A stretch of DNA of 12,651 nucleotides from an uncultured bacterium (lineage in GTDB: Bacteria; Bacillota; Clostridia; Lachnospirales; Lachnospiraceae): the NCBI GenBank assembly GCA_905215405.1, contig CAJMQE010000099.1:1-12651 (forward strand). The letters are read 5' to 3'. The notes under the pieces were generated by a model that saw only the letters and a list, made by a program, of their open reading frames with translations, had not been told where the DNA came from and searched no databases. Positions within the stretch are counted from its first letter, which is position 1. Each line of letters starts with the position of its first letter. Both the position numbers and the translations under genes were made by a program. Of the stretch, positions 6,881 through 12,651 are shown in pieces.

Positions 6881-6911
6881 AGTTTACAACTTAGAGTTAG
6901 GTTCAAGTCAA
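6881..6911 (-). promoter_or_regulatory. MerR-type promoter with 19-bp spacer for the cupin-CMD operon
   Basis: On the minus strand, -35 TTGACT (6911-6906) and -10 TAAACT (6886-6881) are separated by exactly 19 bp. An imperfect dyad, AACTTA-GAGT-TAGGTT on the plus strand (6888-6903), is centred in that spacer. An over-long 19-bp spacer with a central dyad is the hallmark of promoters activated by MerR-family regulators through DNA distortion. The start codon at 6842 is about 38 bases after the -10, with the ribosome site between. No MerR-family gene is present in this window. Confidence 0.75.
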
Positions 6912-6921
6912 CCCTTTTTCC

Positions 6922-6943
6922 ATTCATTTCTATGAAAATGAAT
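6922..6943. repeat. 8-bp perfect inverted repeat upstream of the MerR-type promoter
   Basis: ATTCATTT (6922-6929) and AAATGAAT (6936-6943) flank a 6-base loop. It lies 10 bp upstream of the -35 of the cupin promoter. No T-run follows on either strand. It is a possible second operator; function is not supported beyond the symmetry. The rest of the gap to 7079 shows small hairpins (ACACT/AGTGT near 6992-7008) but no clear terminator for the lipoprotein gene. Confidence 0.4.
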
Positions 6944-7053
6944 ATTATATTCTTGATTGACCATTTAAATTTGTATCTAAAGATTCGATCTTACACTTTT
7001 TTATAGTGTGTTTATTGGGGTTAGTGGATTTCTCCATCTAAGGAGGAATATTT

Positions 7054-7089
7054 ATGCCTAGAACAACAATCTTTGCATCTACTCTGTAA
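7054..7089 (+). other. 11-residue open frame behind a strong ribosome binding site
   Basis: On the plus strand AAGGAGG (7040-7046) is followed after 7 bases by ATG and a short frame, MPRTTIFASTL, ending in TAA. The ribosome site and spacing are ideal, and this is the only such plus-strand start I noticed. The frame overlaps the 3' end of the minus-strand lipoprotein gene by 11 bases. It could be a leader peptide, the start of a gene lost by deletion, or chance. No convincing plus-strand promoter is visible. Confidence 0.3.
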
Positions 7090-7600
7090 CCAGTTCAAAT
7101 GTGACATTTGCATTGCCTGTATTTTCAAACACATCGACCCCGGAATCGATGTGTCCAAGATGCTGTCTTTCGAACTTTTCACCATTCTGTCTATAGAGGA
7201 TCACAACACTTCCACCCGGTGCCCAATAGGCGAGGTCCCCTACTTCGTATGCATCCGTCTGTAAATGTTCTACTGGCAGTGCATTTGCTCCATACCGATA
7301 GCACATTTCACGGTCATAAAGATCCTCCATGGGAAGTGTCAGTGGCATCTGTTGAACCAGATATTGTGTTGTTGCATTATTTTCCAATGTCGCCATCAGC
7401 TGGGTATCTCCCACTGTAATTCTTACTTTAAATTCTTTCTTACTCAAGTCATATCCACCTTCCGTCTGATTTTCTGTCGTTTGAGTCTCCTGGTTTGTTT
7501 CTACCGCATCCCCGGACACTGCCATATTCTGTTTTTGGCAGGCAGTGAGCAGAATGCTCAGGATGATCATAATACATACAGGGATTATGATTCTCTTCAT
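7079..7600 (-). CDS. Lipoprotein with cyclophilin-like fold domain
   Basis: A 173-residue predicted lipoprotein. Its signal peptide MKRIIIPVCIMIILSILLTAC ends in the lipobox LTAC with Cys21 lipidated. A short S/T/E/Q-rich linker leads to a domain of about 115 residues. This carries the cyclophilin-like fold signature of small bacterial proteins: a VRITVGDTQLMATLENN start, then LPMEDLYDREMCYRYG, and an APGGSVVILYRQ core. Such domains resemble cyclophilin structurally but are not known to be prolyl isomerases; ligand and function are unknown. The frame is open to 7621, but AAGGAGG (7612-7606) lies 5 bases before the ATG at 7600, so that start is preferred. The gene appears to be alone: a terminator lies upstream and a different promoter downstream. 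Confidence 0.83.
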   Translation of the reverse strand: MKRIIIPVCIMIILSILLTACQKQNMAVSGDAVETNQETQTTENQTEGGYDLSKKEFKVRITVGDTQLMATLENNATTQYLVQQMPLTLPMEDLYDREMCYRYGANALPVEHLQTDAYEVGDLAYWAPGGSVVILYRQNGEKFERQHLGHIDSGVDVFENTGNANVTFELVTE

Positions 7601-7664
7601 AAGAGCCTCCTTACCATTCATATTTTTATTCTCCCTTTTTGTCTCCTTCTTTTTGCTATTTATT

Positions 7665-7681
7665 CCACCACTGCGAGGTGG
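7665..7681. other. Small 5-bp hairpin in the lipoprotein leader region
   Basis: CCACC and GGTGG pair around a 7-base loop; CTTTT follows on the plus strand. It resembles a weak plus-strand terminator, but no plus-strand gene precedes it. On the minus strand it would sit in the leader about 65 bases before the lipoprotein start. Confidence 0.3.
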
Positions 7682-7722
7682 CTTTTAATCAAGTCAGCCC
7701 ATAGATTCTCAGTTCTTCCTGC

Positions 7723-7760
7723 AAAATAAAAAAGTGCAACCGTTCTTACTGGTTACACTT
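7723..7760 (-). terminator. Intrinsic terminator after the LysR gene of the permease operon
   Basis: On the minus strand AAGTG-x-AACC pairs with GGTT-x-CACTT (7732-7760, nine pairs with one mismatch, 9-base loop), followed by TTTTTTATTTT. It lies 41 bases after the LysR stop and ends the hydrolase-permease-LysR transcript. Confidence 0.88.
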
Positions 7761-7800
7761 ATTTTATCCTGCTGTATTTCACATGTAAAATACTTATGTT

Positions 7801-8688
7801 TTATATACTTCTATTCATTTCAGGCATACTTTTCACGAATTCCAGAAAATGTCCTGCTGCACTAAATCCCGGTTGAAACTTTTTCCATGCCAGAACCGAT
7901 GTCATCTCCAATGGAGGATCTAATGGGCAGAATACATATTTGGACTGGTCAAACATCCCCACCGCACCTTCAAGTGTCAGTGCACATGCCTCTCCCGTAT
8001 TGATATAGGATGCAATATTGGTAATGATGTTATAAGTTGCAATAATATGCAATCTGGAAAAACTGTTGCCAAACCATTCTGCCAATTCTTTCTGAATCGA
8101 GCTTCTACTTGTTGTGATCAGGGGCTCACCCTTTAGATCTTCTCTTGTGATCACACTCTGGTGTGCCAGTGGATGGCTCCTGTTCATAAAGATACCCCAT
8201 TTTTCCTTGTCAGGCAAACGGATGTACTCATATTTCTCTATTTCAACTGGTTCCAGCAACAGACCAAAATCCAGTATTCCTTTATCCATGCGTTCTTTAA
8301 TGAATTCTGCACTATTGGTGTAGACATCGAATCGCACTCTTGGATATTGTTTGTAGAACAAGCGCATCGCCTGTGTCAGGATTTCTGAAGAAGCCAGCCC
8401 TCCACTTCCAATTGAGATCAGTCCGCTGATATCTTCCGGTTCCGCAAACTCTCCCTGTACTTTATCCATCAGATCCACAACCTCTTCTGCTCTCCTTCTC
8501 AGAAGTATTCCCGCATCTGTCAGCGTGAGAACACGGCCACGTACAAATAACTGTGTGCCCAGTTCCTGCTCCAGCTGTGACATCTGTCTACTCAGGGTCG
8601 GCTGCGTTATATGTAGTACTTCTGCAGCCTTTGTAATATTCTGTTCTCTGACAACTGCCAGAAAATAACGCAGTTCCCGTATATCCAT
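7801..8688 (-). CDS. LysR-family transcriptional regulator (permease operon)
   Basis: A 295-residue LysR-type regulator. The N-terminal winged helix-turn-helix (1-60) shows the standard pattern: MDIRELRYFLAVVREQN, then ITKAAEVLHITQPTLSRQMS, then a linker helix. The rest is the periplasmic-binding-like effector domain with two lobes (about 90-295), including the typical LDFGLLLEP stretch. The start ATG is one base after the permease stop; AAAAAGG inside the last permease codons serves as the ribosome site, so the two genes are probably translationally coupled. LysR genes more often stand divergent from their targets; here it closes the operon, suggesting control of its own transcription unit. 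The effector is unknown, perhaps the compound handled by the permease and hydrolase. Confidence 0.93.
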   Translation of the reverse strand: MDIRELRYFLAVVREQNITKAAEVLHITQPTLSRQMSQLEQELGTQLFVRGRVLTLTDAGILLRRRAEEVVDLMDKVQGEFAEPEDISGLISIGSGGLASSEILTQAMRLFYKQYPRVRFDVYTNSAEFIKERMDKGILDFGLLLEPVEIEKYEYIRLPDKEKWGIFMNRSHPLAHQSVITREDLKGEPLITTSRSSIQKELAEWFGNSFSRLHIIATYNIITNIASYINTGEACALTLEGAVGMFDQSKYVFCPLDPPLEMTSVLAWKKFQPGFSAAGHFLEFVKSMPEMNRSI

Positions 8689-8689
8689 A

Positions 8690-9997
8690 TTAATCTACCT
8701 TTTTAAATTCATATCCATGTTTCTTATTATAATAAACGATCAGATAATAAAGTGGAACGCCGACAACCATAGCGCCAAGACCGATCAGAAGTTTCATTCT
8801 GTCTGCATTGAACAGTAACCATAAACTTACAATTGTTGCTACGCTTGGGATTACTGGACCAAATGGTACTTTAAATGCAGATTCCATACCACGTTTTCTA
8901 AATACAAGAATAGAAAGACAAGTTGGAATATACTGTGTAAATCTGGAGATTACGCTAATCGCTGCAAGTGTTGTAAAACTACCTGAAAGTGCTACTGGAA
9001 TTGCCAGTACGACTGTGATTATGATAGCAACCCCAGGAGTTCCCCATGCTGTCTTTTTTGATACGATTTCAGGCAGCATATGTGTTTCACCCAATGCCAT
9101 CAGACCACGAGGTGCATAGAAAGACTGTGCGATATTAATTCCACCAATTGAGATCAGTGTACCAGCTGTAACAATTGCGCCACCAGCTGAGCCAAGCAGT
9201 GTCTTTGCCATTGCATCAACAACAGGTGTCTTGGTTTCTCCAAGAGTTGCTCCAAGAATACCAATGCTGACGAACTGAATCAGGAAATATACTACAGAAA
9301 CAGAACAAATTGCGATCACAATTGCTCTTGGAATATTTTTCTTAGGATTTTCCATATCCTCTGATGCAGTTGCAATAGATTCAAATCCAGTAAATGCATA
9401 AAATACGAGGATCGCTGTTTCAGAAAAAGTACTTACTGTAAAACCAGTTACTGGAGAACCCGTGTAATTTCCACCTTTGATAAAGAAGATTCCCACTGCA
9501 ATAAATAAAACCAAAGGAATCATCTTTCCTACTGTAGCAATATTATTTATGTATTTTGTCAGATCGACACCGGCATAATTTACAACACCAAGACCTGCAA
9601 GAATAATGATAACAATCACATTTTTGACCATTCCACTTCCTGCTGCCGGCCAGATTGCTGACAGAGCGGTTACAAATCCGACGGCCATTGTTGACCAAGC
9701 GATGATCTGTACAATATATTTCATAATACCGACTTCAAATCCAGGCAGATTTCCGAATGCCTCTTTTACATAAACATATGCTGCACCATTGGATTTAAAA
9801 TATCCTGCAGCCTCGGCAAAACAAAGCGCCATAGACCCTGCAAGCAGAGTAATAAATACATATACCCACAAACTGCTGGTTCCCATTAATACATATGCCT
9901 TTCCTGGCATTAAAAAGATTCCTGAACCGATAATAGAATTAATTCCAAGTAATACTATGCTGAAAAGACCAAATTTTCCACTCTTTTTTTTATTCAT
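8690..9997 (-). CDS. APC-family amino acid permease
   Basis: A 435-residue inner-membrane transporter of the amino acid-polyamine-organocation superfamily, with about 12 hydrophobic segments. Segment 1 has the unwound substrate-binding motif GINSIIGSGIFLMPG (18-32). Segment 6 carries FYAFTGFESIATASEDMENP and the following KKNIPRAI (199-226), the conserved family signature. Length is normal and the frame intact. Substrate is not predictable with confidence; an amino acid, amine or gamma-glutamyl compound is suggested by the adjacent hydrolase gene. Its ATG lies one base after the hydrolase stop, with an AGGAAGG-like ribosome site within the last hydrolase codons. The LysR gene follows after a one-base gap. 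Function as a secondary transporter is firm by family. Confidence 0.93.
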   Translation of the reverse strand: MNKKKSGKFGLFSIVLLGINSIIGSGIFLMPGKAYVLMGTSSLWVYVFITLLAGSMALCFAEAAGYFKSNGAAYVYVKEAFGNLPGFEVGIMKYIVQIIAWSTMAVGFVTALSAIWPAAGSGMVKNVIVIIILAGLGVVNYAGVDLTKYINNIATVGKMIPLVLFIAVGIFFIKGGNYTGSPVTGFTVSTFSETAILVFYAFTGFESIATASEDMENPKKNIPRAIVIAICSVSVVYFLIQFVSIGILGATLGETKTPVVDAMAKTLLGSAGGAIVTAGTLISIGGINIAQSFYAPRGLMALGETHMLPEIVSKKTAWGTPGVAIIITVVLAIPVALSGSFTTLAAISVISRFTQYIPTCLSILVFRKRGMESAFKVPFGPVIPSVATIVSLWLLFNADRMKLLIGLGAMVVGVPLYYLIVYYNKKHGYEFKKVD

Positions 9998-9998
9998 A

Positions 9999-10739
9999 TC
10001 ACTGAACCTTCCTTTCTTCTACTTTTTCTATAAAATGCTGAAACAGATGAAGCATATCATCATTTCCGTGAGACGCCATCATTTCCGGATGCCATTGCAC
10101 TGCACAGACAAAGCTTCCTTCTGTGCTCTCTATTCCTTCAATTACACCATCTGTAGCTTTTGCTGTCACACGAAATCCCTTTGCAACTTCTTTGACTGCC
10201 TGATGATGATAGCTGTTCGTCAGTATTCTTTCTGGCAGACATTCTCCAAGAAAACTGTCTTTACTGATTTCGACCTGGTGTGTTCCGCATTGTCTAGGTG
10301 CTTTCTGATCATGTTTGATACATCCAGCTACTTGCTTTTTTAGATCCTGATACAGACTTCCGCCGCATGCAACGTTGACTGCCTGAATTCCTTTGCAGAT
10401 TCCAAAAATCGGTTTTCCAAGCTCTCTTGCCGCTTTAATAACCATAAAATTGAACTGGTCTACCATAGGATAAGCAAATCCCTGTTCCCACATAGGTTCT
10501 TCCCCATAAAGCTGTGGATCCAGATCATATCCACCTGAAAGTAAAATTCCATCTACTCTTTCTACCTGGCTTCTTACAGCCTCTTCCTCTTCCTGTACTG
10601 TCATAAGGATTGGAACAGCTCCTGCTTTGCTAATGCTTTCTCCATAATCTCTGTTCACATAGTCTCTTTCGAGTCCTGGAAACATTCCACCATCCATAAT
10701 GAGTATGTTTCCTGCAATTCCAATTACTGTTTTTTTCAT
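9999..10739 (-). CDS. Gamma-glutamyl hydrolase / class-I glutamine amidotransferase-like protein (peptidase C26, PuuD-like)
   Basis: A 246-residue cytoplasmic hydrolase from the ATG at 10739. The Cys-His-Glu triad of the family is visible: Cys115 in FGICKGIQAVN, with His217 and Glu219 in AVQWHPE. The upstream LLSGGYDLDPQLYGE and the NSYHHQ segment are typical of gamma-glutamyl-GABA hydrolase-like proteins. By family it cleaves a gamma-glutamyl amide bond, releasing glutamate; the PuuD substrate of the putrescine route is one option, but no other Puu gene is present. The nucleophile turn has Lys after Cys where Arg is common. The frame is open to 10766, but the first ATG has no ribosome site; AGAGGA lies about 10 bases before the second. 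It is first in the operon with permease and LysR. Confidence 0.88.
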   Translation of the reverse strand: MKKTVIGIAGNILIMDGGMFPGLERDYVNRDYGESISKAGAVPILMTVQEEEEAVRSQVERVDGILLSGGYDLDPQLYGEEPMWEQGFAYPMVDQFNFMVIKAARELGKPIFGICKGIQAVNVACGGSLYQDLKKQVAGCIKHDQKAPRQCGTHQVEISKDSFLGECLPERILTNSYHHQAVKEVAKGFRVTAKATDGVIEGIESTEGSFVCAVQWHPEMMASHGNDDMLHLFQHFIEKVEERKVQ

Positions 10740-10795
10740 ATCACCAAAATCCTCTCTGTTATCCATTAATGTAATAAAGTGACACTTATCCTACT

Positions 10796-10824
10796 ATCAT
10801 ATTACAAAAGCAGCATAAAGACAA
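10796..10824 (-). promoter_or_regulatory. Sigma-A-like promoter of the hydrolase-permease-LysR operon
   Basis: On the minus strand TTGTCT (10824-10819) and TATGAT (10801-10796) are separated by 17 bp. The -10 lies 56 bases before the hydrolase start. This is the best promoter in the 275-bp gap 10740-11014; the remainder holds the upstream LysR terminator and no gene. Confidence 0.6.
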
Positions 10825-10924
10825 GTATTCCTACAAATATAGTATGTTATTTACCCATTTGCTCTCTAACAGTATATGCGAAATGGACAATATAACAGCG
10901 CTTTTCTTCTAAAATAAGCACCGG

Positions 10925-10970
10925 AATATAAAATACCAGAATACCGCAATTTCACGGCATTCTGGTATTA
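10925..10970 (-). terminator. Strong intrinsic terminator after the upstream LysR gene
   Basis: AATACCAGAAT (10932-10942) pairs with ATTCTGGTATT (10959-10969). After one mismatch, CCG/CGG extends the stem around an 8-base loop. On the minus strand the stem runs into TTTTATATTCC. It lies about 45 bases after the LysR stop. Confidence 0.85.
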
Positions 10971-11014
10971 AGTTACATATTTTCAACAATACACGCTATT
11001 ATCAATACCCTTTT

Positions 11015-11959
11015 TTATTTAGACGCAGATGGTAATGAAGTATCTGCATGCTCATTTTCTGCTCGTTGTATGAACTGTTCCTGCAATACCCTGGCGAACT
11101 CATGAAAGATAGGCCGATCATTGCTCTTCTTCCAAAAGATACAGTACTGCTTTGTGATCTGCTTTCCATTACGGTAAAATGGTACATTTCTTAAGAAACG
11201 GTTCTGTGGCTGTCCGTTGTGAAAGCTTTCCGCAAGAAAATACCCTCTGTTTCCAGCCACGAGCAGCTCTGCTTCTTCCAGATCCTTTGCGAACAATACA
11301 TCCTCTCCAATTCCATACACTGTTCTGTAATGCTCTTTTTCAATCTCTTCTTGCTCCTTTGCTGCGACCAGGATACAGGGAAGTTTTCGCAGATCTTCTG
11401 CAGTTATATGATCCAGCACACTCAGATGATTTTTTCTATTGATAATAATTCCGCTAAAAGCACTGATTAGCTCAAAGTTAACAAATTCATCTGAAAATGC
11501 CCTTCTCTGATCATTTATCACAAAGTCGAGTTGTTCTTCCTGCAACCGGCGAAACAGTTCTTCATGATTTCCTTTCTCGAGGGTTATCTGTATATCCGGA
11601 TATGTTGTTTCGAACAGTGCAAGTGCCTCAGACAACTCTTTTGTCCTGCTGGAACATAGATACCCTGCGCGGATCTCTGTCTGCTCCTGCGTCGCGATGC
11701 GCACTACTTGCTTTTTAATCTGTTCTGCCTCATCCAGTACCCCAAGTGATTTTCTGTAAAAATATTCTCCAGCCGGTGTCAATGAAAATTTTCTATTTTT
11801 CCTGACCAGAAGTTTAATACCAAGCTCACTCTCCAAGGCCATGATCTGCTGGGATATTGCAGACTGGGATATGTAGTTTCTTTCAGCTGCCTCGGTAAAA
11901 CTATTGCATTCCACCACGGAAACAAAATATTGCATTTGCTTTAATAACAATTTTCTCAC
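11015..11959 (-). CDS. LysR-family transcriptional regulator (between flavodoxin and hydrolase operon)
   Basis: A LysR-type regulator of 314 residues from a GTG start. Its N-terminal helix-turn-helix reads MQYFVSVVECNSFTEAAERN and then YISQSAISQQIMALESELG, followed by KFSLTPAGE; the effector-binding domain follows (about 95-300). It shares only the family pattern with the LysR protein at 7801-8688; the two are not recent copies. The start is uncertain: GTG at 11959 has GAGG 4 bases upstream, while TTG at 11950 gives a more typical LysR N terminus (MLLKQMQYF) and would be 3 residues shorter. Same strand as the flavodoxin upstream, with 119 bp between and no evident terminator, so read-through is possible. 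Target unknown; the flavodoxin gene and the following hydrolase operon are the nearest candidates. Confidence 0.92.
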   Translation of the reverse strand: MRKLLLKQMQYFVSVVECNSFTEAAERNYISQSAISQQIMALESELGIKLLVRKNRKFSLTPAGEYFYRKSLGVLDEAEQIKKQVVRIATQEQTEIRAGYLCSSRTKELSEALALFETTYPDIQITLEKGNHEELFRRLQEEQLDFVINDQRRAFSDEFVNFELISAFSGIIINRKNHLSVLDHITAEDLRKLPCILVAAKEQEEIEKEHYRTVYGIGEDVLFAKDLEEAELLVAGNRGYFLAESFHNGQPQNRFLRNVPFYRNGKQITKQYCIFWKKSNDRPIFHEFARVLQEQFIQRAENEHADTSLPSASK

Positions 11960-11990
11960 CTGCCCTCAGTTCTTCTTTCTTCCTTTATTT

Positions 11991-11999
11991 ATCTTACCA
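11991..11999 (-). promoter_or_regulatory. Possible extended -10 element for the LysR gene
   Basis: On the minus strand TGG-TAAGAT (-10 with TGN extension) ends about 40 bases before the LysR start. No matching -35 is seen, so this is weak. Confidence 0.3.
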
Positions 12000-12078
12000 T
12001 ATTTATCGTTTTATGCTTCAGCATGATCTGCCAGTCCGTATGCCTGCGACTACCATTCTCTGTGCCGTCTCGTTTTTT

Positions 12079-12591
12079 CTAGTTTTGTTTTGCCCAAGTT
12101 GCAACCGTACTTTCTGCCTTATCTGTATCTGCTCCATGCACCGCAAGACCTTTGCCAATCGTTGCTCCCTTGCATATTTTCACCAGATCCCTTTCACAAC
12201 TTCCAAGTCCGGATCCTTCATGTGTCATAACTGCTCTTACCTTTTTCCCTGTAAAATCCAGCCTTTCCAGCTGACTAAATACCGCCATAGGAAATGTTCC
12301 CCACCAGCATGGTCCACAAACAAATACATTGTCGTATTCCTCTATCTGCGCTAAGTAATGCTTCAGTTCCGGCCTTGCCTGCGCCTTTAATTCTGCCTTT
12401 GCATCTTCGATGCAGACATAATAATCTGGATCATATTCTTTCACTGTCTCAATTTCAAATAAATCACCACCGACTGCCGCCTGAATAAATTCAGCCACTT
12501 TCTCTGTATTGCCTTTTTCCAGATTCTTGATACTGCCATTCCAGTAATTCTGTCCTTTTCTTGAATAATAAATAATTAAATTCTTTGTCAT
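12079..12591 (-). CDS. Flavodoxin (flavodoxin_4-type)
   Basis: A 170-residue FMN-binding flavodoxin-like electron carrier or oxidoreductase. The N-terminal strand and phosphate loop read IIYYSRKGQNYWNGSI and, after a short insertion, GNTEKVAEFI. This split loop with an NG-containing insertion is typical of the flavodoxin_4 group rather than short classical flavodoxins. The isoalloxazine-contact segment is CGPCWWGTFPMAVFSQLE (92-109), and THEGSGLGSCERDL (123-136) is the conserved later loop. The frame is complete. GGGAGG lies 6 bases before the ATG. Proteins of this group often appear with cupins, CMD proteins and aldo-keto reductases under regulators of the MerR or LysR type. Here the cupin-CMD pair is about 5 kb away in the same orientation but in another transcription unit. 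Confidence 0.9.
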   Translation of the reverse strand: MTKNLIIYYSRKGQNYWNGSIKNLEKGNTEKVAEFIQAAVGGDLFEIETVKEYDPDYYVCIEDAKAELKAQARPELKHYLAQIEEYDNVFVCGPCWWGTFPMAVFSQLERLDFTGKKVRAVMTHEGSGLGSCERDLVKICKGATIGKGLAVHGADTDKAESTVATWAKQN

Positions 12592-12651
12592 AGTTAACCT
12601 CCCATAATTATCTTAGTTTTTCTCTTGTTAACTCGCTTTTTCTTACTTTTT

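Noticed and set aside
7665..7681. Plus-strand terminator
   Set aside because: The stem has only five pairs with a 7-base loop, and there is no plus-strand gene for it to terminate; kept only as a weak hairpin.
9789..10343. Plus-strand 184-residue frame
   Set aside because: It lies fully opposite the clearly functional permease and hydrolase genes, has no family pattern, and is an antisense shadow.
12013..12024. ATGCT/AGCAT hairpin as terminator of the flavodoxin gene
   Set aside because: Five A/T-rich pairs with a two-base loop and no T-run on the minus strand; not a credible terminator.
12593..12632. Repeated GTTAAC palindromes upstream of the flavodoxin gene as an operator
   Set aside because: Two 6-bp palindromes 34 bp apart in AT-rich DNA are expected by chance, and one overlaps the gap between the ribosome site and the start codon.

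Overview
The window reads as chromosomal DNA of a low-GC, Gram-positive gut-type Clostridia, most like Lachnospiraceae. The support is AT-rich DNA, strong AGGAGG-type ribosome binding sites, lipoprotein signal peptides with LTAC lipoboxes, a sortase-type TPKTGD surface anchor, and families common in that group (YibE/F protein, flavodoxin, cupin/CMD pairs, LysR regulators). The species cannot be named from the sequence alone. All eleven convincing genes lie on the minus strand, so the window is best read from high to low coordinates. I see no rRNA, tRNA, CRISPR array, transposase or phage gene.

In transcription order: (1) a flavodoxin_4-type flavodoxin (12591-12079), then a LysR regulator (11959-11015) closed by a strong terminator (10925-10970). 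(2) A tightly packed operon read from a sigma-A-like promoter at 10796-10824: a class-I glutamine amidotransferase-like gamma-glutamyl hydrolase (10739-9999), an APC amino-acid permease (9997-8690) and a second LysR regulator (8688-7801). Both junctions have a one-base gap, and a terminator follows at 7723-7760. This looks like a module for uptake and hydrolysis of a gamma-glutamyl compound or related amine, with its own regulator. (3) A lone lipoprotein with a cyclophilin-like fold (7600-7079). (4) A cupin - tandem CMD protein - esterase lipoprotein cluster (6842-4509). It is headed by a promoter with a 19-bp spacer carrying a central dyad, the signature of MerR-family activated promoters, and it ends in a strong terminator (4452-4484). 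An 11-bp x 5 tandem repeat lies across the CMD stop codon, between CMD and the esterase. (5) A surface-anchored calcineurin-like phosphatase (4299-2038). Its upstream region has four hexamers at 11-bp steps just upstream of a TATGAT -10, arranged like a Gram-positive Pho box. (6) A YibE/F membrane protein (1752-517) preceded by a strong hairpin. (7) About 500 bp without a convincing gene (1-516), holding an 18-bp tandem repeat array next to a perfect 12-bp inverted repeat.

Several starts given here differ from the longest open frame, because a good Shine-Dalgarno sequence lies inside the longer frame. The phosphatase and the CMD protein both appear to start at TTG behind a perfect AGGAGG. I found no clearly new multi-gene system. 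The observations most worth following are regulatory: the MerR-type promoter with no MerR gene in view, the candidate Pho box, and the two short tandem arrays.
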